Positions 1 to 6,593 of a stretch of DNA of 13,114 nt are shown in pieces. Below the pieces are notes generated by a model, which worked only from the letters and a program-made list of their open reading frames with translations, did not search any database and was not told the DNA's origin. The stretch is from contig DAOUPY010000013.1 of assembly GCA_030625925.1 (NCBI GenBank), positions 1 to 13,114 of the forward strand. Direction: 5' to 3'. This DNA comes from Fusobacteriaceae bacterium. GTDB lineage: Bacteria > Fusobacteriota > Fusobacteriia > Fusobacteriales > Fusobacteriaceae. The translations under genes were made by a program, and so were the position numbers. How positions within the stretch are numbered: position 1 is the first letter of the stretch; the number at the start of each line of letters is the position of its first letter.

Positions 1-2651
1 CTATATACCACTATTTTTTCTACTTCCTCTATATATTCACTAGGAATGTATCCATGAATTCCTATCTCTAGATCTATATCCTCTAATATTATTTCTTTTC
101 CTTTTAGCTTTTTGATCTCTTCATCTAACATTTTAAGATACATATCATAACCAAATATTTTTAATGCTCCATGTTGTTTATCTCCCAAAATTTCCCCTGC
201 TCCCCTTATCTTCATATCCTCCAAAGATAGTTGAAATCCTGCTCCCAAATCTTTTATTTCCTTTATTGATTCTCTTTTTTGCTTCCCTTTTTCCGTTCCA
301 CCCTTTAGAGAATCTACCAGCAGATAACAGTAAGCTCGTTTACTGCTTCTTCCTACCCTTCCACGAAGCTGGTATACTTGGGATAATCCTAACTTATCAA
401 AATTTTCTATGAGGATGGTATTGGCATTTTCTATATCTATCCCATTCTCTATTATGGTCGTTGTCAGAAGTACATCTATCTCCCCATTTTCAAAGGAATT
501 TATCTTATATTTTATTTCACTCGAGGGCATTTGACCATGGATAAAATCTATCACAACATATTCAGGAATTATTTCTTTTAAATCCCTTAATTTAACCTTC
601 ATCCCCTTCACTGAATTATATAGGTAAAAAACTTGTCCCTCCCTGGCTACTTCTTTCATTATGGCATTTTTTATATCGGCTTTATTTTTTTCTATAATAT
701 AAGTTTCTATAGGAATTCTATTAGTTGGAGGAGTCTGAATTATAGATATATCTCTTATTCCCAAAAGAGCCAAATTCAATGTTCTTGGAATTGGAGTCGC
801 TGTCAATGTAAGCATATCCACATTGATCCTCATTGTTTTTAAATGCTCCTTTGCCTTCACTCCAAATTTTTGCTCTTCATCTATTATAACTAAACCTAAA
901 TCCTTAAACTTTATATCTTTAGATAATAATCTATGGGTTCCTATAATAAGATCTATCACCCCATCCTTTAGTTTTTTTACTACTTTGGCTTGTTCTTTAG
1001 GAGTTTTTAACCGTGATAACAGCTCCAATTCCAAGGGGAAGTTTTGAAACCTTTCTTTAAATCTCTCAAAATGCTGGGCAGCTAAAACTGTTGTAGGAGC
1101 TAGGATCACAACTTGCTTTCCATCCATAACAGCCTTAAACGCTGCTCTCATGGCCACCTCGGTTTTTCCGTATCCAACATCCCCACAGACTATCCTGTCC
1201 ATGACAGAGGCTGATTCCATATCCTCTTTGACATCTAATATTGCTTTTAGTTGATCCTTGGTTTCATTATATGGAAAGCCTTCTTCAAACTCCTCCTGCC
1301 AAATGGTATCTTTTGTAAAGGAGTAACCTACATTCATAGCTCTTTTAGCCTGTATTTCCAGAAGTTCTATGGCAAATTTCTCTATCTCTTTCTTTATTTT
1401 TTCCTGCCTTTTTCTAAATCCTCTTCTACCCAGTCTAAAAATATCAGGAACCATTCCTGGTTCATATATATACCTTTCTATCTTATTTAGACTGACTATA
1501 GGTACAAAAAGTTTATCTTCATCTGCATATTTTATTTTTAAATAATCTTCACCATTTATATCTTCTACTCCCAAGTAAACTCCTACTCCATAAGTTTCAT
1601 GGATTATATAGTCATTGGGCAGTATTTGGTCTATCTTTTTAAATTTTATTCCATCTGATCTTTTTTCGCTTCTCTTTACTCTAATACCTTTCAATTCCCT
1701 GTCTGTAAGGATAAGATCATTTTTATGTTTAAATCCTTCGTAGTGGGGATTTCTCTGAATTTCTATAGATGTACCGTCAAATATTTCAGTATATCTTCTT
1801 TTTTCCTCTGTCAAAATTGTTATATTTTTCTTTTTAGATAGTTTTTTTATATAATCATAATTTTTATAATTTTCTATCTCCTCATCTTTAAATCTTTCCA
1901 GCTCTATCTTTTCTGATATTTTTTTGATTTTGGAATATTCTAGACGAATCTCCTCTTCATCTTCTCTTTTGTTCAAAATATATTCTTCTACCTTATAATT
2001 TAAGATCTCCTCATTCTCTAAATATATTTTTCTTTTATCATTTTTTAGCTTATCTAAAAGATCTATAAAAGTATAATTATCATCTTTATTTTTGTTTGTA
2101 TACATTTGAATTTTGTTTGTTTTTTCTATCGATCTCTGGGTTTCTGCATGGAATACACGAATTTCCTCTAAGATATCATCAAAAAACTCCAAACGGACAG
2201 GATGTTTCCCGTCAAAAGAAAATATATCTAAAATATCCCCTCTCAGGCTGTATTCTCCCCTTTTTTCGACTAAATAATTTTTTTTAAATCCACTTTTTTC
2301 CAACTTCTCGATTATCTTCTTTAATTTGTATTCTTTTTCCACACAAAACTCTAACAGTTCAGAATTTATAAAATATTTTTTAAAGATACTTTCAATAGAT
2401 ATTAATATTTTTGAATTATCTGACTTTAATTTTTCTAACAACTCAAAGGTTATACAGTCAAACTCCTCCTCTGTATAATTATAATTCTCTATCTTCAAAA
2501 CATCTATATCTTCCTTTAATGTGAAATAGTAGTCTATTATATTTTTATTAGAAGAGGATATATATATTACTTGATTCTTCTCAGATTCTAAAAAATAGGG
2601 AACTCCTCCCCTGTATAGTTTCCCATTATTAATTACTGACTTCAATTTCAT
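1..2651 (-). CDS. mfd: Transcription-repair coupling factor Mfd (3' end beyond window)
   Basis: Mfd is a cytoplasmic ATP-driven DNA translocase. It removes RNA polymerase stalled at lesions and recruits UvrA for nucleotide excision repair. The frame is open from the ATG at 2651 to the left edge (883 codons seen). Visible in order: a UvrB-like N-terminal part (about 1-330); the RNA-polymerase-interacting segment around HETYGVGVYLG; a RecG-like helicase core with Walker A GDVGYGKT at residues 490-497, DEEQ at 591-594, the TATPIPRTL motif and motif VI RGRVGR; then a TRG-like segment (GAGEILGDKQHG) and the start of the C-terminal domain. Roughly the last 100 residues are missing. The start is supported by AAAGGGG seven bases upstream. 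Frame was checked at the start, near 2105, at Walker A and at DEEQ, and all agree. A 21-bp iteron-like repeat sits inside the gene (encoding MYTNKNK) and another abuts its ribosome binding site. Confidence 0.95.
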   Translation of the reverse strand, partial: MKLKSVINNGKLYRGGVPYFLESEKNQVIYISSSNKNIIDYYFTLKEDIDVLKIENYNYTEEEFDCITFELLEKLKSDNSKILISIESIFKKYFINSELLEFCVEKEYKLKKIIEKLEKSGFKKNYLVEKRGEYSLRGDILDIFSFDGKHPVRLEFFDDILEEIRVFHAETQRSIEKTNKIQMYTNKNKDDNYTFIDLLDKLKNDKRKIYLENEEILNYKVEEYILNKREDEEEIRLEYSKIKKISEKIELERFKDEEIENYKNYDYIKKLSKKKNITILTEEKRRYTEIFDGTSIEIQRNPHYEGFKHKNDLILTDRELKGIRVKRSEKRSDGIKFKKIDQILPNDYIIHETYGVGVYLGVEDINGEDYLKIKYADEDKLFVPIVSLNKIERYIYEPGMVPDIFRLGRRGFRKRQEKIKKEIEKFAIELLEIQAKRAMNVGYSFTKDTIWQEEFEEGFPYNETKDQLKAILDVKEDMESASVMDRIVCGDVGYGKTEVAMRAAFKAVMDGKQVVILAPTTVLAAQHFERFKERFQNFPLELELLSRLKTPKEQAKVVKKLKDGVIDLIIGTHRLLSKDIKFKDLGLVIIDEEQKFGVKAKEHLKTMRINVDMLTLTATPIPRTLNLALLGIRDISIIQTPPTNRIPIETYIIEKNKADIKNAIMKEVAREGQVFYLYNSVKGMKVKLRDLKEIIPEYVVIDFIHGQMPSSEIKYKINSFENGEIDVLLTTTIIENGIDIENANTILIENFDKLGLSQVYQLRGRVGRSSKRAYCYLLVDSLKGGTEKGKQKRESIKEIKDLGAGFQLSLEDMKIRGAGEILGDKQHGALKIFGYDMYLKMLDEEIKKLKGKEIILEDIDLEIGIHGYIPSEYIEEVEKIVVY
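2085..2105 (-). repeat. Iteron-like 21-bp repeat, copy 1 (inside mfd)
   Basis: Matches the consensus ATGTAYAY-NN-WCAAWAATAAW at every position, read on the minus strand. It lies in the mfd coding frame, encoding MYTNKNK, and is identical to copy 2 upstream of mfd. Confidence 0.85.
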
Positions 2652-2660
2652 AAATACCCC

Positions 2661-2681
2661 TTTATTTTTGTTTGTATACAT
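2661..2681 (-). repeat. Iteron-like 21-bp repeat, copy 2 (mfd leader)
   Basis: Identical to copy 1. Its 3' end runs directly into the mfd ribosome binding site (AAAGGGG), so it is part of, or adjoins, the mfd 5' untranslated region. Confidence 0.9.
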
Positions 2682-2839
2682 TATAACGTTCTTTTTTTCT
2701 ATAGTTTCCTTATACCATGTTTTTTTCTCTCTTCCTTAGTTCATCTATAAAGATTTTATCATAGTATTAATTGAAAAACATAATAAACTTTTTTGATTTA
2801 ATTCTATGTAAAAAATTATAATTATATATTATATCATTT

Positions 2840-2860
2840 ATGTATATGATCAATAATAAT
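2840..2860 (+). repeat. Iteron-like 21-bp repeat, copy 3
   Basis: ATGTATAT, GA, TCAATAATAAT. It belongs to the AATAATAAT-ended subclass that is otherwise found in the rep-rpmH gap. Confidence 0.8.
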
Positions 2861-2894
2861 ATTAATCCACACAGTAAAGAAATAAAAATCCATC

Positions 2895-2915
2895 TTTATT
2901 TTTGTATGTATACAT
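2895..2915 (-). repeat. Iteron-like 21-bp repeat, copy 4 (left half of an inverted pair)
   Basis: Read on the minus strand it is ATGTATAC, AT, ACAAAAATAAA, identical to copies 5 and 14. It faces copy 5 across 28 bp. Confidence 0.9.
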
Positions 2916-2943
2916 ATTTAATCCAAGGTTTTCCACTTTCATT

Positions 2944-2964
2944 ATGTATACATACAAAAATAAA
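2944..2964 (+). repeat. Iteron-like 21-bp repeat, copy 5 (right half of an inverted pair)
   Basis: Exact reverse complement of copy 4, with 28 bp between them. This gives a head-to-head pair with the ATGTATAC ends on the inside. Confidence 0.9.
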
Positions 2965-3145
2965 CATATACACTTAATACATCACTTTCTTTTTAATAGT
3001 TAGTTGATCATTTGAAAACATTAATAAAAAAGCAATATGATGTTGCAGATGGGCACAATTCTATATTCACGAAATAAATTACTAGTCTTTTGACGGTGCC
3101 CCTTGTAGATATAATTTCCCAGACTATAAAAGTAAAGCCTATATT

Positions 3146-3166
3146 ATGTATACGTTCAATAATAAA
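3146..3166 (+). repeat. Iteron-like 21-bp repeat, copy 6
   Basis: ATGTATAC, GT, TCAATAATAAA, followed by GTTT. It lies five bases from the symmetrical terminator at the end of rep. Confidence 0.85.
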
Positions 3167-3171
3167 GTTTC

Positions 3172-3213
3172 GCTAAATAAAAAAGATCACTGAAGTGACC
3201 TTTTTTATTTAGC
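3172..3213. terminator. Symmetrical intrinsic terminator at the 3' end of rep
   Basis: A 42-bp inverted repeat. Two 20-base arms, GCTAAATAAAAAAGATCACT and its near-perfect complement, differ at one position and meet at a GA centre. An A-tract on one side and a T-tract on the other let it work in both directions. It starts three bases beyond the rep stop codon on the minus strand and would also stop rightward transcription into rep. Confidence 0.9.
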
Positions 3214-3216
3214 CTA

Positions 3217-5088
3217 TCATTTACCATCTTTCAAAGCTATTCCTATATATTTTTTTAATGTTATAAAGTATACTCTTTTGGATACTTTTCTTAAATTATA
3301 TAAAAATTCTTTTGGTATATCTTCATATTGTGAACATAATCCCAAAGCTTTTTCCTCTATAATTAATTTTTCAAATTCATCCAGCCCATGATAATCTTGC
3401 ATAACATCATGTTTTGGAGCATCTTCAATAACATCTTTTATATTTGTTATCTCTGGATTTTTCAAGTGTTTTCTTGCTTTCTTTAACTGTTTTTTACTCT
3501 TTAAAGGTTTTTCTCTGGTTACTTGGTTAAATAAAGTTAGATTGTTTTTATTGGATTTTCTAGCATTCCTATCCATCTTTCTCAAATTTCTTAATATTCC
3601 ATTTATATATTGGACTAAAGTGGATTTTATTTCCGAGTTAAGACGTTTATATAGAAGGTTTAGTATCTCAATAGCAACCTCTTCTCCATCTTCCCTTATT
3701 ATCTTTTTAAATTTATTATCTACTCTTTTATTCCAAGCTCTTGAAACAAATATATTTCTTTTACACTTAATTATCTTACTTTGCAGTTCCTCTGAAAAGT
3801 CTTTTAATCTTTCTCTTACATCTTCAGATAAGTTAATTTCATTAGTTTTATTTTTGTCAACCTTTGCAGTAATTATCTCAGCATCCATTATCTCATCGTT
3901 ATCTTTTATTTCTATTTCTTTTATCTTATCCTTTATTATTTCTTTGGTTATAAATGATTTTTCTTTCTTAGCTTTCTTAGCAGCATTTACTGTATCCCAT
4001 TTCCCCTTGTATTCCACTTGTTTTTCTTGTCCGTTTAGATAACTGGATATATGACAAGTTCCATCTTTATCTTGATTAAATTTATAAATTATATAATAAC
4101 TGTCCTCTTCGGCAATAAATTCCGAATTAAAATACTCCATATATCCCAATTCTTTTAAAAGCGAAAAAGCTTTCTCAATTCTTTTTAATACTTGCTTTAC
4201 CCTGCTTAATACATAGATTCTTTTCTCACCGGTTTTATTAACTCTCTCTGTTTCCTGTTCCATTTTTAATGGAATTATAGCTGCTAAAGTCCTGATATTT
4301 ATAGAATCCTCCTGCTTGGAATATCTAATTTTACTTATATATTTATAGATTCTTGCAGCAATAGGATCCTTTTCCATTATTTCTATAAGAGCTTTAGAAT
4401 TATATTTTATATATCTTTTATCTTTAATTTTATTTCTGATATTTTTATTCAAAGTTACTTTATAATATACCTTTGTTCCCACTTTAAGTTTTTGATAAGT
4501 AAGCAGTTTAAATTCCTCATCTTCAAATTGATAGTTTCCTAACTTACTATGGTTAGATACTTCAAACTGGTATTCAGTACTCTTTAAATTTTTAAGTGCC
4601 TGGGCCACCTTGGTATAATAATTTCTATTCATTTTGTTACCTAAAAAATTAACTATAAAATCTGAAATTTCAAATTTTATATACTCGTCTGTATCATTAG
4701 TTTCCTTTTTTAACTCATAGAGAGATATAAGGTATGTATAAATTTTTTCTTCAAAAATAGATGGTTGGTATACTTTATCCTCTGAATTCTTTGCAACTAA
4801 TGTACAATACATAGTCACTCCTAAATCTTCAAAAGAATATTTAAAGTTTATTTTTTTATTTTGTTTTTGAGGTGTAAAAAATGGAAAAACTATCATTTCT
4901 ATTGGTATATTTATTATATTTTCTTTTAAATCTAAAAAATTACCAGTTTCTTTGATAACAACTTCTCTTACTTCTATTTCAGGAAGTTCACTCATTTTTA
5001 TATCAACTTTAGTCAAGTCAGTCAACAGTGATCCAGTTTTATTTAAATTAAATTGATCTATTAAATCTACATTTTCTTCCCTTGACAT
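3217..5088 (-). CDS. Plasmid-type replication initiator protein (Rep, winged-helix)
   Basis: A 623-residue protein, best read as a Rep/RPA-like initiator that binds iterons and opens the origin. The N-terminal third looks like the first winged-helix of such proteins (about residues 57-180, with IFEEKIYTYLISL). A second winged helix (about 205-310) contains DPIAARIYKYISKIRY, the recurrent segment of this fold. The C-terminal half is long and basic with lysine-rich stretches, and ends in an alpha-helical part including VQYINGILRN. An ATG 27 bases upstream (5115) is in frame. I prefer 5088 because GGAGGGG lies just before it and because a degenerate iteron overlaps the upstream ATG. It has its own promoter, its own terminator, and runs divergently from rpmH, in the position where dnaA is usual. 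The general class is fairly sure; the exact family and the role in chromosomal rather than plasmid replication are inferences. Confidence 0.8.
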   Translation of the reverse strand: MSREENVDLIDQFNLNKTGSLLTDLTKVDIKMSELPEIEVREVVIKETGNFLDLKENIINIPIEMIVFPFFTPQKQNKKINFKYSFEDLGVTMYCTLVAKNSEDKVYQPSIFEEKIYTYLISLYELKKETNDTDEYIKFEISDFIVNFLGNKMNRNYYTKVAQALKNLKSTEYQFEVSNHSKLGNYQFEDEEFKLLTYQKLKVGTKVYYKVTLNKNIRNKIKDKRYIKYNSKALIEIMEKDPIAARIYKYISKIRYSKQEDSINIRTLAAIIPLKMEQETERVNKTGEKRIYVLSRVKQVLKRIEKAFSLLKELGYMEYFNSEFIAEEDSYYIIYKFNQDKDGTCHISSYLNGQEKQVEYKGKWDTVNAAKKAKKEKSFITKEIIKDKIKEIEIKDNDEIMDAEIITAKVDKNKTNEINLSEDVRERLKDFSEELQSKIIKCKRNIFVSRAWNKRVDNKFKKIIREDGEEVAIEILNLLYKRLNSEIKSTLVQYINGILRNLRKMDRNARKSNKNNLTLFNQVTREKPLKSKKQLKKARKHLKNPEITNIKDVIEDAPKHDVMQDYHGLDEFEKLIIEEKALGLCSQYEDIPKEFLYNLRKVSKRVYFITLKKYIGIALKDGK

Positions 5089-5107
5089 AACCCCTCCATT
5101 AATTTTT

Positions 5108-5128
5108 TTGTCCATTCACAATAATAAT
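5108..5128 (+). repeat. Degenerate iteron-like repeat, copy 7 (rep leader)
   Basis: Matches copy 10 at 17 of 21 positions, including the whole CACAATAATAAT end. It lies just downstream of the predicted rep transcription start (about 5135) and overlaps the alternative rep ATG. Confidence 0.5.
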
Positions 5129-5141
5129 CCTAGTGTCATAC

Positions 5142-5170
5142 ATAGTATCATCAAAATAAAATAAATTCAA
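5142..5170 (-). promoter_or_regulatory. rep promoter
   Basis: On the minus strand: -35 TTGAAT (5165-5170), 17-bp spacer, -10 TACTAT (5142-5147) preceded by TGA, an extended -10. Transcription would begin near 5135. An iteron-like copy ends two bases upstream of the -35 box and a degenerate copy lies just after the start point, so Rep could repress its own synthesis. Confidence 0.7.
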
Positions 5171-5172
5171 CC

Positions 5173-5193
5173 TTTATTTTTGAAAGTATACAT
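5173..5193 (-). repeat. Iteron-like 21-bp repeat, copy 8 (at rep promoter)
   Basis: On the minus strand: ATGTATAC, TT, TCAAAAATAAA. It abuts the rep -35 box with two bases between. Confidence 0.85.
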
Positions 5194-5294
5194 ATACTTT
5201 GTTCTGTTATTATAGGCGTATAACTGTTCTTTCTTCTCTTTTTCAACTAATAATAATCATAGCAAAATAACTTTTAAAACACTTTAATAAAATT

Positions 5295-5315
5295 ATGTAT
5301 ACGAACATTAATAAT
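5295..5315 (+). repeat. Iteron-like 21-bp repeat, copy 9 (phased array)
   Basis: ATGTATAC, GA, ACATTAATAAT. First of four same-direction copies in the rep-rpmH gap; 93 bp to the next. Confidence 0.8.
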
Positions 5316-5387
5316 ACTCACCCTTCAACTACTCTTAATAATATTAGGATTATAAAAAACTATCATTGAAAAAACTAGCCTCAAAGT

Positions 5388-5408
5388 ATGTATATACACA
5401 ATAATAAT
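5388..5408 (+). repeat. Iteron-like 21-bp repeat, copy 10 (phased array)
   Basis: ATGTATAT, AC, ACAATAATAAT. The next copy begins exactly 105 bp further on. Confidence 0.85.
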
Positions 5409-5492
5409 TATATTATTCTGAATTTATTGGATTTATTGAGCTTTAAACTAAGGTTGTAAACCAAATCCCTTTAAAAATAACGAATTCAACTT

Positions 5493-5513
5493 ATGTACAC
5501 ACACAATAATAAT
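5493..5513 (+). repeat. Iteron-like 21-bp repeat, copy 11 (phased array)
   Basis: ATGTACAC, AC, ACAATAATAAT. The next copy begins exactly 105 bp further on. Confidence 0.85.
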
Positions 5514-5597
5514 TAAAAGCTTTAACAAAACAAGTTTTTATTGAGGTTTCATTATCTATAAAGTTGATAAACCTTTATATTTCAAGGCTTTTAGCCT

Positions 5598-5618
5598 GTG
5601 TATATCTACAGTAATAAA
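5598..5618 (+). repeat. Iteron-like 21-bp repeat, copy 12 (phased array)
   Basis: GTGTATAT, CT, ACAGTAATAAA, two mismatches to the consensus. Last of the phased run and next to the most A+T-rich stretch. A small hairpin (AGGCT, TTT, AGCCT) lies just before it. Confidence 0.7.
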
Positions 5619-5758
5619 AAAATAAGGCTTATTTCTTTTCTAACCCTTATAAAATATAGATTTCCTTTATAACAAATATTGACTTTACTTTTACTACATC
5701 TTACAAAAAACAAATACTCTTTTTGGTTACTTTTATAAAAAACTTATTAAAAATTATC

Positions 5759-5787
5759 TTGACAAAATATAACTTATATATTAGAAT
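5759..5787 (+). promoter_or_regulatory. rpmH promoter
   Basis: A consensus -35 TTGACA (5759-5764), a 17-bp spacer and -10 TAGAAT (5782-5787). It gives a leader of about 45 bases before rpmH and is the main visible promoter for the rpmH-rnpA-yidD-yidC-khpB-mnmE cluster. Confidence 0.88.
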
Positions 5788-5838
5788 TATAAACTGAAAT
5801 GACAATTTTTTTAAAAGCAATTAGGAGGTGTATCAAAG

Positions 5839-5979
5839 ATGGCAAGTAAGAGAACGTTTCAACCAAATAATAGAAAAAGAAAAAAGGAACACGGATTCAG
5901 AAAAAGAATGGCAACTAAAGCAGGAAGATCTGTTTTAAAGAGAAGAAGAGCTAAAGGTAGAACGATATTGTCAGCATAA
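5839..5979 (+). CDS. rpmH: 50S ribosomal protein L34
   Basis: L34 is a small basic protein of the large ribosomal subunit, buried in 23S rRNA. The 46-residue product begins [20 protein letters not shown] and ends [12 protein letters not shown]. This fits the L34 signature (an N-terminal RTFQPNxRKRxxxHGFRxRM block, then an arginine/lysine-rich tail) and the usual 44-46 length. AGGAGGTG lies eight bases before the ATG, a very strong ribosome binding site. It is the first gene of the rightward cluster, and a hairpin follows its stop codon, separating highly expressed rpmH from rnpA. dnaA, which commonly precedes rpmH, is not here. Confidence 0.98.
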   Translation: MASKRTFQPNNRKRKKEHGFRKRMATKAGRSVLKRRRAKGRTILSA

Positions 5980-6007
5980 AACCCGGTGTTCATATCACCG
6001 GGTTTTT
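5979..6007 (+). terminator. Terminator/attenuator between rpmH and rnpA
   Basis: A 10-bp perfect stem, AAACCCGGTG paired with CACCGGGTTT, with a seven-base loop and a short U-tract. It overlaps the last base of the rpmH stop codon. No separate rnpA promoter is visible in the remaining gap, so partial read-through is likely; this would yield more L34 than RnpA. Confidence 0.88.
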
Positions 6008-6029
6008 AAAAATATTTTAAGGAGATTTT

Positions 6030-6368
6030 ATGTTGAAGTTAAAAACAAAATCTGAATTCTTAAAAGTATATAACCAAGGAGAAAAACACTTTGGTTATTT
6101 TCAGTTGATCTATTTTAAAAAAAATAATTTAAAAGAAAATAGATTAGGTGTAGTAGCTAGTAAAAAAACTGGCAATGCTGTTTGTCGGAATAAATTAAAA
6201 AGACTTTTCAGAGAAAATTTTAGAAAACAAGATGAAAATTTAAAACAAGGATATGATATAGTATTTATAGCTAAAAAAAATGCAGGAGAACAATTTAAGA
6301 CTTTAAGTTTATCTATGATTGAAAAAGATAGTATAAAAATATTTAAAAGAGCTAAGATGGTTTTATGA
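6030..6368 (+). CDS. rnpA: Ribonuclease P protein component
   Basis: RnpA is the protein subunit of RNase P. It helps the catalytic RNA (rnpB, not here) bind and cleave the 5' leader of precursor tRNAs. At 112 residues it has the normal length. The family signature is clear: [19 protein letters not shown] at residues 44-62, with the conserved RN...KR...RE residues at 53-62 lining the RNA-binding cleft. The protein is highly basic. AAGGAG sits five bases before the ATG. The stop codon overlaps the start of yidD (ATGA), implying translational coupling. Its position between rpmH and yidD is the common bacterial order. Confidence 0.97.
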   Translation: MLKLKTKSEFLKVYNQGEKHFGYFQLIYFKKNNLKENRLGVVASKKTGNAVCRNKLKRLFRENFRKQDENLKQGYDIVFIAKKNAGEQFKTLSLSMIEKDSIKIFKRAKMVL

Positions 6369-6574
6369 AATATATTTTAATATTTTTTGTTAAATTATAT
6401 CAATGGTTTATATCACCAGTCTTAAAAAAAAATTGTAGATTCCAACCTACTTGTTCTAGTTATATGATTTTAGCAATAACAAAATATGGAAGTATCAAAG
6501 GTGTATATCTAGGTCTTAAAAGATTATCAAAATGTCATCCTTTTTGTAAGGGTGGTTACGACCCAGTACCTTAA
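6365..6574 (+). CDS. yidD: Membrane protein insertion efficiency factor YidD
   Basis: YidD is a small membrane-associated protein thought to help YidC-dependent insertion of inner-membrane proteins. The 69-residue product carries the family pattern: an amphipathic N-terminal helix ([19 protein letters not shown]), then [10 protein letters not shown], an AI-KYG-KG segment, [19 protein letters not shown] with its conserved cysteines, and the DPVP end. It overlaps rnpA by four bases (ATGA), so it is probably translated by re-initiation; no good ribosome binding site of its own was seen. yidC follows 19 bases later, matching the proposed partnership. Confidence 0.97.
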   Translation: MKYILIFFVKLYQWFISPVLKKNCRFQPTCSSYMILAITKYGSIKGVYLGLKRLSKCHPFCKGGYDPVP

Positions 6575-6593
6575 ATTATGAGGAGGAACAAAG

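Larger units (their letters stand above)
2652..3171. other. Gene-free intergenic region with repeats between mfd and the rep terminator
   Basis: About 520 bp without a convincing gene on either strand. It holds five copies of the 21-bp iteron-like repeat (2661, 2840, 2895, 2944, 3146), two of them facing each other as an inverted pair. It is very A+T-rich except for a short GC island at 3051-3102, where GGGCAC and GTGCCC could pair across about 40 bases. The mfd promoter should lie here. A weak candidate is TATAAT read on the minus strand at 2680-2685, touching the repeat, but no good -35 box accompanies it. Confidence 0.7.
5116..5838. other. Candidate replication origin (rep-rpmH divergent intergenic region)
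   Basis: No gene is visible in these 723 bp. The region separates leftward mfd/rep from the rightward rpmH cluster, the gene-direction switch expected at an origin. It contains one inverted iteron-like copy at the rep promoter (5173) and four same-direction copies starting at 5295, 5388, 5493 and 5598, close to whole helical turns apart. To their right, about 5619-5758 is almost pure A/T and is a plausible strand-opening element. The rpmH promoter closes the region. No perfect TTATCCACA box was seen by eye. Origin function is inferred from layout. Confidence 0.65.

Noticed and set aside
1..1490. Several open frames on the plus strand opposite mfd
   Set aside because: All are antisense to a clearly conserved helicase sequence and show no protein family features.
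2863..2871. DnaA box (TAATCCACA)
   Set aside because: One mismatch to TTATCCACA. Similar single near-matches occur at about 813 and 2336 and in mnmG near 10623, scattered mostly in coding DNA, with no cluster.
3090..3115. Rightward promoter TTGACG...TATAAT in the mfd-rep gap
   Set aside because: The spacer is only 14 bp, no gene follows, and the terminator at 3172 would stop the transcript.
3542..4042. Open frame of 166 codons on the plus strand
   Set aside because: Fully antisense to rep, Leu/Ser/Phe-rich as expected from reading a Lys/Glu-rich gene backwards, with no ribosome binding site.
5201..5221. Another leftward iteron near 5205
   Set aside because: TATACG and ATAATAA are present in the right order, but the spacing is one base short, so it falls below the standard used for the listed copies.
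2085..5618. The dispersed repeats as a CRISPR array
   Set aside because: Spacing is irregular (tens to thousands of bases), copies occur in both directions, and one lies inside a gene.
3217..5618. rep and its repeats as a recently integrated plasmid
   Set aside because: No integrase, transposase, att duplication or other plasmid genes were seen, and matching repeats extend into mfd and to mnmG, so the system seems long settled. Not fully excluded.
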